From Bacillota bacterium (GTDB taxonomy: Bacteria; Bacillota; UBA4882; UBA8346), in assembly GCA_023435225.1 (NCBI GenBank), contig JAEYRX010000064.1, positions 161,840 through 225,839 of the forward strand: 64,000 bases of DNA. The letters are read 5' to 3'. Under the pieces are notes generated by a model, which searched no databases, was not told the origin of the DNA, and was given only the letters and a program-made list of their open reading frames with translations. A program made the position numbers and the translations under genes. Of the stretch, positions 15,262 to 24,307 are shown piece after piece (within the stretch, counting starts at the first letter, position 1; each line of letters starts with the position of its first letter).

Positions 15262-18039
15262 GTTAAGGTTCTACATGTTTGCGGCTTCTTCAAGGTCCAG
15301 TTTTTCAACATTTAAATACAGCTTCTGTTAAGGTTCTACAGACCATCCAGAACGGCCAGGGGGTGCAAATTTGTCATTTAAATACAGCTTCTGTTAAGGT
15401 TCTACCGGGGCTTGGTGTAAAGATAGACCGTTTGGTTCCGAATTTAAATACAGCTTCTGTTAAGGTTCTACCCAGGAAAACCCATTAGGCTTCACTATTA
15501 ATATTATATTTAAATACAGCTTCTGTTAAGGTTCTACTCTCCGTGGAGCCGATCTCCGTGGAGCCAATCTCTAATTTAAATACAGCTTCTGTTAAGGTTC
15601 TACAATAAAAGGTGTCATTTTTAATATTCATCATTTCGAATTTAAATACAGCTTCTGTTAAGGTTCTACCACCGATAGCGGATTAAAACTTGATAATTTT
15701 AAGCAATTTAAATACAGCTTCTGTTAAGGTTCTACTTTTCTGGACCGGAAACCGATATTGAAAAAAGTCTAGATTTAAATACAGCTTCTGTTAAGGTTCT
15801 ACATGTTTCCAAAAAGGAATGTTTAACGATATAAACGAATTTAAATACAGCTTCTGTTAAGGTTCTACAGAAAAGCGTAAGACCAACAAAGAAGCCCTGA
15901 TCGAATTTAAATACAGCTTCTGTTAAGGTTCTACACCGGATGCGGCGGTACCCTTCAGCGTCTATGAAGAATTTAAATACAGCTTCTGTTAAGGTTCTAC
16001 CAACGATACTCATGTTTATAAAGATGTACAATCAGTATTTAAATACAGCTTCTGTTAAGGTTCTACGCAAACATTCTGTGGTTACTGTCGAAGCCGGCCA
16101 AATTTAAATACAGCTTCTGTTAAGGTTCTACATAAATGGGATATCAAAATTTCAAATGATTCTAATTTATTTAAATACAGCTTCTGTTAAGGTTCTACAG
16201 CTGAACGGCAAGAAAAAGCCCGTCAATTTTTCAAATTTAAATACAGCTTCTGTTAAGGTTCTACTTACACTCTTCGCCATTCCTAACCGGGCAATCTTTG
16301 ATTTAAATACAGCTTCTGTTAAGGTTCTACACGCGAGATAGAAAAACGGAAGGAGCGCGAAAAGTAATTTAAATACAGCTTCTGTTAAGGTTCTACTATA
16401 GAAACTGACATTAATTTAAAAAACATACCATAATTTAAATACAGCTTCTGTTAAGGTTCTACCTTTAATAATGCCTTTTTTCCCTTTGTGACATCCGCAT
16501 TTAAATACAGCTTCTGTTAAGGTTCTACAAATAAGTCGATAGTCTTAAAGAGGTTTGTTGAGATTTAAATACAGCTTCTGTTAAGGTTCTACCAGTTCAT
16601 TTCGATGATGCTCCTCGGGATATTCGATTATTTAAATACAGCTTCTGTTAAGGTTCTACCGACAGTGAGTTAATAGGGCTAACGGTTACAACCGCATTTA
16701 AATACAGCTTCTGTTAAGGTTCTACAGGTAAGCCGCCGCTTTATACGGTAGACGATGAAAGATTTAAATACAGCTTCTGTTAAGGTTCTACCCCAGGGAT
16801 GAGGATAGTAAAGAATACAACGGGACGAATTTAAATACAGCTTCTGTTAAGGTTCTACCGTTCCTGGGAAGTCAAATCTGCAGCCTTAGCGAAATTTAAA
16901 TACAGCTTCTGTTAAGGTTCTACAAAAACCGCCTAGTTATCAGCGGTTCATTTACCTATTTAAATACAGCTTCTGTTAAGGTTCTACGAATGTCACCGGA
17001 AAGGGTGCGGCTCCAAATTAATGATTTAAATACAGCTTCTGTTAAGGTTCTACCTTATTCCGTTTACGAATCTCTTCGCGATGCTCTATTTAAATACAGC
17101 TTCTGTTAAGGTTCTACACCACTATTCCATATCTTATAGAAAGACTTTTCCGAATTTAAATACAGCTTCTGTTAAGGTTCTACAGAAATAGCTGTTCTAT
17201 ATCCTGAACCTCTTGAAAAATTTAAATACAGCTTCTGTTAAGGTTCTACGGTCAATCGGGTCAGTATAAAGCTTAGTCCATGACTGATTTAAATACAGCT
17301 TCTGTTAAGGTTCTACTATTGGACGAATGGGCTTTACATCCATTTGCTAAATTTAAATACAGCTTCTGTTAAGGTTCTACCGGCGCATAAGAGGTTAAGT
17401 TTACCTAATATAGAATTTAAATACAGCTTCTGTTAAGGTTCTACACGATAAACCGTTTATAGGTGTTATCTGTGATACCAATTTAAATACAGCTTCTGTT
17501 AAGGTTCTACTAACGATAGGGCTATTAAAGATTACTATAAAGCCCTATTTAAATACAGCTTCTGTTAAGGTTCTACAAAACTCTTAAATCCTTGATGCAT
17601 TCCTTTAGCCGAATTTAAATACAGCTTCTGTTAAGGTTCTACAATCCGGGCTATTAGGGTAATGGATGCCATGAATGAATTTAAATACAGCTTCTGTTAA
17701 GGTTCTACCCTCAATTCCCTAATCGGATACCGTCTACCGCTATTTAATTTAAATACAGCTTCTGTTAAGGTTCTACGTTAAAGCAAAATAGGTATCTTTT
17801 ATTTCGTCATACATTTAAATACAGCTTCTGTTAAGGTTCTACACCTGGATTTCGAAGATGTTTATGGAGGTATCTAGAATTTAAATACAGCTTCTGTTAA
17901 GGTTCTACGCGCAGTTATTAAGTAAATAGGAGGTACAATATGCCATTTAAATACAGCTTCTGTTAAGGTTCTACAAAATCAACCAATAACCGTAAAAATT
18001 CCTTTTCGCATTTAAATACAGCTTCTGTTAAGGTTCTAC
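15262..18039 (-). CRISPR. type I-B CRISPR array, 42 full 30-nt repeats plus a degenerate distal end
   Basis: The 30-nt repeat reads, on the minus strand, GTAGAACCTTAACAGAAG then CTGTATTTAAAT. This is very close to Clostridium-type I-B repeats ending in ATTTAAAT. Full copies begin at 15310 and recur every 64-68 nt to 18010..18039, with spacers of about 34-38 nt. A partial, mutated copy at about 15245..15274 (only GTAGAACCTTAAC intact) marks the leader-distal end. The orientation follows from the degenerate end, the family repeat direction and the cas genes: transcription runs on the minus strand from 18039 downwards, so the newest spacers are near 18000. Repeats show no obvious mutations internally, suggesting recent or maintained activity. 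One spacer (17909..17944) covers a ribosome site and start codon (TAGGAGGTACAATATG). Another (15538..15573) contains an internal direct repeat CTCCGTGGAGCC. Confidence 0.98.
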
Positions 18040-18214
18040 CTAATAAAAATAACACTTTTTACTGGCTATAAAAATCTCTAAGTTGAAGTTAAACAAATCT
18101 TTTCTCAACTTTTTTCCAAGTGGTTTTCAAAATAATTTCAATAAGGTAAAAAGCTCATAAAGTCCTTGAAAATATTCACTTTCCAACCTTATTGCAATAA
18201 AATCACTTGGAAAA
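18040..18214 (-). promoter_or_regulatory. CRISPR leader with nested inverted repeats
   Basis: This AT-rich stretch between the cas2 stop and the first repeat is the expected leader. It holds two nested inverted repeats. The outer pair is TTTTCCAAGTGGTTTT (18112..18127) with AAAATCACTTGGAAAA (18199..18214), 15 of 16 paired. The inner pair is CAATAAGGT (18139..18147) with ACCTTATTG (18186..18194). They could end cas2 transcription or form a recognition site for Cas1-Cas2 or a host factor. Confidence 0.7.
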
Positions 18215-18502
18215 TTAGATAATTAACGATTCACTATCGCTCCAGTTTTTCCCTAATGTTTCTTCGTCAAATGATGCCTTAGTGATAAATTTGATAATCG
18301 AAATGAAATCTTCTTCCTCACTGATCACCTTCTTTAACTCAGTTCTCAGTTTAATCAAATCCGCCGGAGTGATGTTTCCTCTGAATATTGACTTCTGGTG
18401 GTGTTTAAAATACTTTTTGCAAACTTTAAAAACCTTATGCACTCTTTTTTCGCCAATATCATAGAGCACAAACGCATAATTGTAATTTGTATCGCCACTC
18501 AT
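18215..18502 (-). CDS. cas2: CRISPR-associated endonuclease/adaptor Cas2
   Basis: This 95-residue protein has the Cas2 ferredoxin fold start YAFVLYDIGEKRVHKVFKVCKKYF, with the conserved Asp15, then HHQKSIFRGNITPADLIKLRTEL. It forms the Cas1-Cas2 integrase that inserts new spacers next to the leader. It overlaps cas1 by 4 nt and is the last cas gene, directly before the leader and array. Confidence 0.96.
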   Translation of the reverse strand: MSGDTNYNYAFVLYDIGEKRVHKVFKVCKKYFKHHQKSIFRGNITPADLIKLRTELKKVISEEEDFISIIKFITKASFDEETLGKNWSDSESLII

Positions 18503-19500
18503 TTGTATTCCTCCAAACTAAACGGTTTAAATTCCTCGCCTTCCATCAGAAATTTCACCAACTTGTACCCATCCAGTTTAATGGCATTTTTAAAAGTCGT
18601 TTTCCGCCGTAACCGGGCATGTTCGAAAACCTGATTAATCCTTTCCTCAAAAGCTTCGATAAATATTTTCTTGCCCGGCTCATTTAAAAGACAGTAATTG
18701 AGTTCCTTACTAAAATGTTTTTCCACTTGCAGTTTACGATTGTTAACACAATCAAAGATGGTCCGGAACACAATCACCGGTTTAAAGGCCTCGCTCAAAT
18801 CAAGGCTCAACGAAAACCTACCCTCGCCCGGTTCATGCAGAAAGCTGATGGATTGATTTAAATGAGTATGATAGATCTGGGATATGGTTTTGGTATATAA
18901 AAGGCTATTGCCAAATGAAATCAAAGCGTTCATCGGATTGTCGGGAGGCCGTTTGACCCTTTTATTGAGAATAAAGTCCTCCGGTAAAAATATGGTGAAT
19001 GTGTTATAAAATCTGTTCCAAATCCGCCCCTCTATCATTAAGATTTGCTTGATTCCTTCCGCCTGTTTCAACATCCTCGGCACTTCATTCTTGAGCCAAT
19101 CCAGTAACGGTTTCAGTTCTTTTTTATCATGCCGGTAATAATGATACAATACTTCATGAATATTACCGGCAATAGCATTTACAATACTTCTGGCGATCAT
19201 CTTCTGGTGTGATAAATAAGCTTGCGACTGCCTAATTGTTAGATTTCCGCTAATTAGATATTCCTTCGGATAAAATGAACCTGAATAATTGCCGTAATAA
19301 TTGAAGAAATGAATGGTAATACCAGCCTTGGCTATGATATCCAGAAGTTTTGAAGTTATTGTAACCTCGCCAAAGCAATAAAGTTCTCGAGTATCCTTGA
19401 TCGGAATATAAAAATTACCCTTTTCGTTTTTGAGGAGAATTGAAAAATCTTTCCGGCTTAATTCACCGGAGGAAAATATATATCTCGTATGTTCTTTCAT
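18499..19500 (-). CDS. cas1: CRISPR-associated integrase Cas1 (type I-B)
   Basis: This 333-residue protein shows the Cas1 landmarks: RYIFSSGELSRKDFSIL at the N-terminus, the metal ligand Glu in MIEGRIWNRFY, PPDNPMNALISFGNSLLY, and His/Asp in FLHEPGEGRFSLSLDLSEAFKP. It catalyses spacer integration together with Cas2 and Cas4. Length and motifs are intact. It is followed by cas2 with a 4-nt overlap. Confidence 0.97.
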   Translation of the reverse strand: MKEHTRYIFSSGELSRKDFSILLKNEKGNFYIPIKDTRELYCFGEVTITSKLLDIIAKAGITIHFFNYYGNYSGSFYPKEYLISGNLTIRQSQAYLSHQKMIARSIVNAIAGNIHEVLYHYYRHDKKELKPLLDWLKNEVPRMLKQAEGIKQILMIEGRIWNRFYNTFTIFLPEDFILNKRVKRPPDNPMNALISFGNSLLYTKTISQIYHTHLNQSISFLHEPGEGRFSLSLDLSEAFKPVIVFRTIFDCVNNRKLQVEKHFSKELNYCLLNEPGKKIFIEAFEERINQVFEHARLRRKTTFKNAIKLDGYKLVKFLMEGEEFKPFSLEEYK

Positions 19501-19509
19501 CGGTCTCTC

Positions 19510-20004
19510 CTATAAAAAGCAATATTCATAATAGGCGCAATTCTTGCATTTAGACATCTTTTCCGCTGGTGGCGGAATTGGTTCGGCAATAAAAACGGCA
19601 ATCTCATTTTCCAGCTCGAGTAACTGTTTTTCTTTTGCTTCATCAAGATCAATATATTGTATTTTATGGTCCTGCTTGTTCTTTTCGATAAACTCAATCT
19701 TCCCTTTCTTTTCAATCCCTTTATCCTTGAGCTTCTTGAGGTATAAAAGCACCTGCCATTCCACCGCTGTTATATCAGCATCGGATTTCTTAATCTCCAC
19801 CAAATATTCATCCGTGATTTTGTCCAGCTTCACATTATCAATACTAATCTCGGTGTTTTTACTCTTCTCATGTTCGATTTCATGTAAAACCCTTCCAATC
19901 CGGACATCTTCGCTGTTCTCCTCCAGATTGATCCGGTTGGAAAAGAGCCAACATTGGCGTTTGCAATGGAAATAGTAGTTGATGATGGTGCCGGTAATGG
20001 TCAT
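19510..20004 (-). CDS. cas4: CRISPR-associated exonuclease Cas4
   Basis: This 164-residue RecB-like nuclease has the iron-sulfur cysteines of Cas4: Cys14/Cys18 at the N-terminus (FHCKRQCWLF) and CKNCAYYEYC (153-162) at the end. It also has the nuclease residues: His41 in GRVLHEIEH, the EIK motif at 70-72 and Gln84 in VEWQVLLYL. It trims prespacers and helps select PAM and orientation. It overlaps cas3 by 4 nt. Confidence 0.96.
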   Translation of the reverse strand: MTITGTIINYYFHCKRQCWLFSNRINLEENSEDVRIGRVLHEIEHEKSKNTEISIDNVKLDKITDEYLVEIKKSDADITAVEWQVLLYLKKLKDKGIEKKGKIEFIEKNKQDHKIQYIDLDEAKEKQLLELENEIAVFIAEPIPPPAEKMSKCKNCAYYEYCFL

Positions 20005-22493
20005 AGGAATAGGCCTTTCGCGTCTTTTAAATATTCTTTTCGGTTAAATTTACCGTCTTCAATATACTTTTCGCCATCGGCGACATAAAAATAATTGCCG
20101 AATACTTCTGTAAAATATGGGGGAGCATTAGTCTTTCGGTCATAACAGACCAGATTATACATGAAGTAACTCATCTGTTCATTAAGCTCGGATATAGTAA
20201 CCATTTTCTCGGCGTATCCCAACTCTATGTTTTGACATAGCTCTTTATAACACTCCCATAACTGATATCCATCAATGGATTTGCCATCGGCCTCAATAAT
20301 TCGGGGTATAAATAATTGAAAATTCTGTTGATCAATCAGTCTCATCCAATCGCTAACCCGATCACAATCTAACTGTACTGCATAATTCAATAGATTTTGG
20401 ATGTTATTTTTATTGCATTCCGCTTTTCGTTCTTCTATACCCTGCATACACTCAAGATAAAATTGGCTGAAATCTTTATTCTGCAGATATTCACGGTATT
20501 TTGGATTTTTTAAGTCCATGATCGTCCGGAAATCTTCCCGGTAAATATCCTTGGCGTTATCAAGACAAAAGAAATAGGCGATACATCCCGCTTTTAGGCA
20601 AGAACGATTAATCCGCCCCAAAAACTGTTCCTCACTATCAAGCAGTGAAATATCCTTAAATCCGATGTCCATATCGATATTTACGCCTGCTTCAATCACC
20701 TGGGTTGATACGACAATAACCTCATTGGTATTCTTAATAAACTCTATCGCCTTGTCCCGGGTATACTTATTGTCATCGCCAGTCAATTCAATTATATTTG
20801 GTAGTTCACCCTTGATTAGATTATAAAATTCTCTGGCCGTATCTTTTTTGATAAACTCAATTAAAACTTTAGTAGGTTTATTTCGCTCCTTTAAAACAGA
20901 TAAAACTTTATTCCAGAGCTTAATAAGATTAAAATCATGCTCATCGAGCAGATCAAAATTCAACTTGACCCGGTTCTTAAAAAGACTGTTTTGATAATAC
21001 TTCCGGGGATTTTCAACCAGGCTTGCAAATTTAATTGTTTCATTAGCTTGAGAAAGCAACTGATCAAGCTTCGGCAAGGTAGCGGACATGATGATGACTT
21101 TAATATTGAGCAATTTCGCGTATTGATGCAAAAACATGCTGATTTCTTTCCAGAGCATATTCCGATAGCTTTGGATCTCATCCAGAATTACTACACTATT
21201 GCATAATTGGGCAAGAGGAATATTCGCTTCCCGGCTTGTTCCAAAAAGATAATTAAATAAATTCACATGGGTAGTAAAGATTATCGGGTAATTTAAAAAT
21301 TGTCTGGCAATCAGACTGGTTTCATAATCAATCTCTTCTTCCTGGCTGCTGATGGCTTCAATCGGAGTCAAGGAATTGATTACAGTAAAGGGAGCTTTTG
21401 CGCCGAATATCTCTTCAAAGGTCTGGCGGGTCTGCTCAACTAGGGTGTTAAATGGGAAAATATAAAATATCTTCTGATATTCCCGGCAATGATTGATGAT
21501 ATTTAACGCTAAATTGATTGACATAATGGTTTTACCGCTGCCGGTGGGAGCTTCGAGGAAAAAGATGTTTTCATTGATTTGTTTTAACAAATTGGATTCA
21601 GTTTCAATAAAGATTCCGCTACGCAAGGCGTTAATTGGGGTTTCATTAAAAATACTAGGATTTTTCTTGTATTCCTCAATTCCTCTGATGACTTTATATT
21701 GTTTGAACTGTAATAACAGTTCTTCAGGCGATTCAATTAAATTTAACTCTACTGGTTTTAAGTTATGATACTCGTAAGTCGCGCAGAAATCGCACCCTAC
21801 AATTAATGAATATAAAAGCTTATTTAAAATATAAAACTCAATACTGTTTAAATTCCAATATTCATATTGCTTAAACCGTGAATGAAACGGACTGCTCTCC
21901 TCATCCAGGCGAATATCAAAAACACAATTTGATCTATAATGGGTTAAATACTTCTGATCTCTAATTTTATTAAGATTATCAATAAAATTGTTCAGATTAT
22001 TTAAATAAGTATGATGCCTGGCGACCTGATAAGCAAATGAATATAGGATATTATAAAGAAAGAGCCGCAAACTATCATCCTCAATACATTTTACCCTTTG
22101 TTCGAATAGATCAACATAGATTAACGCGGAAATCAAAGCATGTTCGGAATTAGCAAAACCGGCATTTTTAAAATAAGCGTTCTTCATTTTTAGTTTTTGA
22201 AAGGCCGGATTAATCTTCCCGGTGTCATGCAAATAGACGGCATTAACAAACATGTCCCGGATTAGGCCAATATACTCTTGTGGCAAAGGCCTATCTTCAC
22301 ACCGGACACCCCGGATCATTCTTTCTAAAATAATTCCGATACCCTTCTGATCAAAAAACAATAATAAATACTTTTTGGTCAATTCAAGATGGTCAAAAAG
22401 AGTCTCGTACCCTTTGGCATTGCCGGTATGCGCATAAATATGCTCGTGATTTTCAACTAAATCCCGTATATCTATAAAATGAAGATCATCCAA
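20001..22493 (-). CDS. cas3: CRISPR-associated nuclease-helicase Cas3
   Basis: This 830-residue protein has an N-terminal HD nuclease domain with HDTGK at 89-93, a further His in SEHAL and RHH at 159-161. A superfamily 2 helicase follows: Walker A EAPTGSGKT (314-322), DEIQ (438-441), SAT at 470-472, and motif VI-like QFLGRINRS. Recruited by Cascade bound to target DNA, it nicks and degrades the displaced strand. All catalytic motifs are present, so interference should be possible. Confidence 0.97.
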   Translation of the reverse strand: MDDLHFIDIRDLVENHEHIYAHTGNAKGYETLFDHLELTKKYLLLFFDQKGIGIILERMIRGVRCEDRPLPQEYIGLIRDMFVNAVYLHDTGKINPAFQKLKMKNAYFKNAGFANSEHALISALIYVDLFEQRVKCIEDDSLRLFLYNILYSFAYQVARHHTYLNNLNNFIDNLNKIRDQKYLTHYRSNCVFDIRLDEESSPFHSRFKQYEYWNLNSIEFYILNKLLYSLIVGCDFCATYEYHNLKPVELNLIESPEELLLQFKQYKVIRGIEEYKKNPSIFNETPINALRSGIFIETESNLLKQINENIFFLEAPTGSGKTIMSINLALNIINHCREYQKIFYIFPFNTLVEQTRQTFEEIFGAKAPFTVINSLTPIEAISSQEEEIDYETSLIARQFLNYPIIFTTHVNLFNYLFGTSREANIPLAQLCNSVVILDEIQSYRNMLWKEISMFLHQYAKLLNIKVIIMSATLPKLDQLLSQANETIKFASLVENPRKYYQNSLFKNRVKLNFDLLDEHDFNLIKLWNKVLSVLKERNKPTKVLIEFIKKDTAREFYNLIKGELPNIIELTGDDNKYTRDKAIEFIKNTNEVIVVSTQVIEAGVNIDMDIGFKDISLLDSEEQFLGRINRSCLKAGCIAYFFCLDNAKDIYREDFRTIMDLKNPKYREYLQNKDFSQFYLECMQGIEERKAECNKNNIQNLLNYAVQLDCDRVSDWMRLIDQQNFQLFIPRIIEADGKSIDGYQLWECYKELCQNIELGYAEKMVTISELNEQMSYFMYNLVCYDRKTNAPPYFTEVFGNYFYVADGEKYIEDGKFNRKEYLKDAKGLFL

Positions 22494-22509
22494 AGATTGT
22501 ACCCTTCTC

Positions 22510-23295
22510 TCAAAAGAATGATAATGTTAAATCCCGGTATGAGTAAAGCGGAGCCAGTGATTCCGGATTTTTAATCTTTAGATTTGTTAAAGCAAACTCT
22601 TCATACTCATAAAAATTATATGAACCATTCATTGATATCGGGGCAATCTCCTTAAACAAGTATGGCCGCGCATCGTTTTTTACAAACCGGTCCAATTGAG
22701 TATTCTTGAGTATAAACAAAGAGTCAATATTTCGGCTGTTCGATTCATCCAGATCAACCTTTTGGCAATGATTAATTTGTGCAATATGATCGTTTTTACC
22801 CAGATAGGGTATAAACTCACATTTCTGATTAATTAGGTAATCTTCCAATTTTGCAAAAACACTTGCGTCAATTGCATGGTCATCCAGAATGAAAATATCC
22901 CAACAAGGATTTTCGAGCCACTGTTCCATGACTATCAAGTTCCCGCCTTGCTCCTTGCTTGCATAACCAACACTGTTATTGAAGACCTGAATCTTTTTAG
23001 AAAAATAACCCTTGTTTCCCTTTGGTACAATGCTTACTTTTAATGGATTTAATAATTGATAAAAATCTGGAAAATCAGGAGAATTGGTATTTCCAGTTTC
23101 CTTAATTTTTATATTCTTTTGTTCCCTGTTTTTTCTGCTTTGCTGGTTGTAACCTTCTAACCCGATTATAGCTCCTAAAAGCCCCAATAAGGCTACTTTA
23201 TGAATATTATTATACGTGAAATAAGCATATGAATTGACATCCGGCTTTTTAAAAATGGCGGTTTTGCCGGACAGCTCAAAAGCTAAAGCCTTCAT
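22510..23295 (-). CDS. cas5b: Cascade subunit Cas5 (type I-B)
   Basis: This 261-residue RAMP-fold protein starts ALAFELSGKTAIFKKPDVNSYAYFTYN and continues HKVALLGLLGAIIGLEG, the usual Cas5 N-terminal pattern. It caps the 5' handle of the crRNA in the surveillance complex. A glycine-rich loop of the second half is not obvious by eye. It sits between cas7 and cas3, as in the I-B (Tneap/Hmari) order. Confidence 0.93.
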   Translation of the reverse strand: MKALAFELSGKTAIFKKPDVNSYAYFTYNNIHKVALLGLLGAIIGLEGYNQQSRKNREQKNIKIKETGNTNSPDFPDFYQLLNPLKVSIVPKGNKGYFSKKIQVFNNSVGYASKEQGGNLIVMEQWLENPCWDIFILDDHAIDASVFAKLEDYLINQKCEFIPYLGKNDHIAQINHCQKVDLDESNSRNIDSLFILKNTQLDRFVKNDARPYLFKEIAPISMNGSYNFYEYEEFALTNLKIKNPESLAPLYSYRDLTLSFF

Positions 23296-23342
23296 GGTTT
23301 TTATGCGCAGTAATACTAATCTACGCTTCCTCCTCTCAATCC

Positions 23343-24302
23343 TTATCCGATAATAGTATTATTAAAAATATCAATTTCTTCATATTTAAAGCCTTTGTCT
23401 TTTAAGTTTGACTTGATCTCCACCATGGCTTTATTATAATAAACTTCTATCTTTTCAATTTTGTCCTTAGCGTCTGCGACGAAGTCCAGACCGGTCAAAT
23501 CAATGATAGATTTCGGTTGATTCTTTTCAAATTTTATGTATTGGTCAAGATTCGGCAAATATAATTTAGCATCGTCTTTGCATTCAATAAATAATGCAAA
23601 TTCATTTTCACAACCGATCTTGCTATTGGTATTGAAAGCAGTTGCAGCAACAAGACAACCTTTTTTAAATTTAAGATAAGAAGTTTTATCATACCCGTCA
23701 AATCCATCAATCAATGATACATATTCCTTATAGTTTTCGGGATTCACTGTAAAAGGATAAAAATAATGAGCTTCATCAACCACTATTTTTGTGCCTAATG
23801 TGGAAGCGTCCGCATCATCTTTTTTGGAATTCCGGAAAGGAGACAGGATATCCTGAGATTCAACCGCTGTATCGGGATATTTATTAAATCCTTGTCCTAC
23901 TTGTACTACTCCTGTAATACTGATATTCTGGCCTTCTTCCGCAAAAGTCGCGCCAAAGTTCATAACATCAATTGCAGAGAATAGATTCTTTAAAACTTCT
24001 TTTGAAGGAGTAGTTTTATCCAATTTGGAGTCCGGAAATAAAAACAAATACCTTTCTCCTAAATCCCTTGGCTGGATTTTGTTCTTATCCTCTCCTTTTG
24101 CTTCTTCATCAATTTTATATGATTTAATAAATAATACTTTCTCATCATTATTCAGCCACATTTTCTTGATAGGATATTTGAATGCTTTATCGCTCCCAAA
24201 AACATCTCCATTTCCAGTTGTTTTAGGTCTACCGGTAAAATCAGCATTCCAATTCGACATAATACTTTTAATTCCCACAACCCCATAAACTCTGTTTTTC
24301 AT
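23343..24302 (-). CDS. cas7: Cascade backbone subunit Cas7 (Csh2 family)
   Basis: This 319-residue protein begins KNRVYGVVGIKSIMSNWNADFTGRPKTTGNGDVFGSDKAFKYPIKKMW, the signature start of Csh2. The middle has NFGATFAEEGQNISITGVVQVGQGFNKY and VVDEAHYFYPFTVNPENYKEY. Several copies line the crRNA spacer in Cascade. It is followed by cas5 after 47 nt. Confidence 0.96.
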   Translation of the reverse strand: MKNRVYGVVGIKSIMSNWNADFTGRPKTTGNGDVFGSDKAFKYPIKKMWLNNDEKVLFIKSYKIDEEAKGEDKNKIQPRDLGERYLFLFPDSKLDKTTPSKEVLKNLFSAIDVMNFGATFAEEGQNISITGVVQVGQGFNKYPDTAVESQDILSPFRNSKKDDADASTLGTKIVVDEAHYFYPFTVNPENYKEYVSLIDGFDGYDKTSYLKFKKGCLVAATAFNTNSKIGCENEFALFIECKDDAKLYLPNLDQYIKFEKNQPKSIIDLTGLDFVADAKDKIEKIEVYYNKAMVEIKSNLKDKGFKYEEIDIFNNTIIG

Positions 24303-24307
24303 TAAAT

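Noticed and set aside
15279..16341. Frames encoding repeated LNTASVKVL or RTLTEAVFKF peptides
   Set aside because: They are translations of the 30-nt CRISPR repeat and end at arbitrary spacers.
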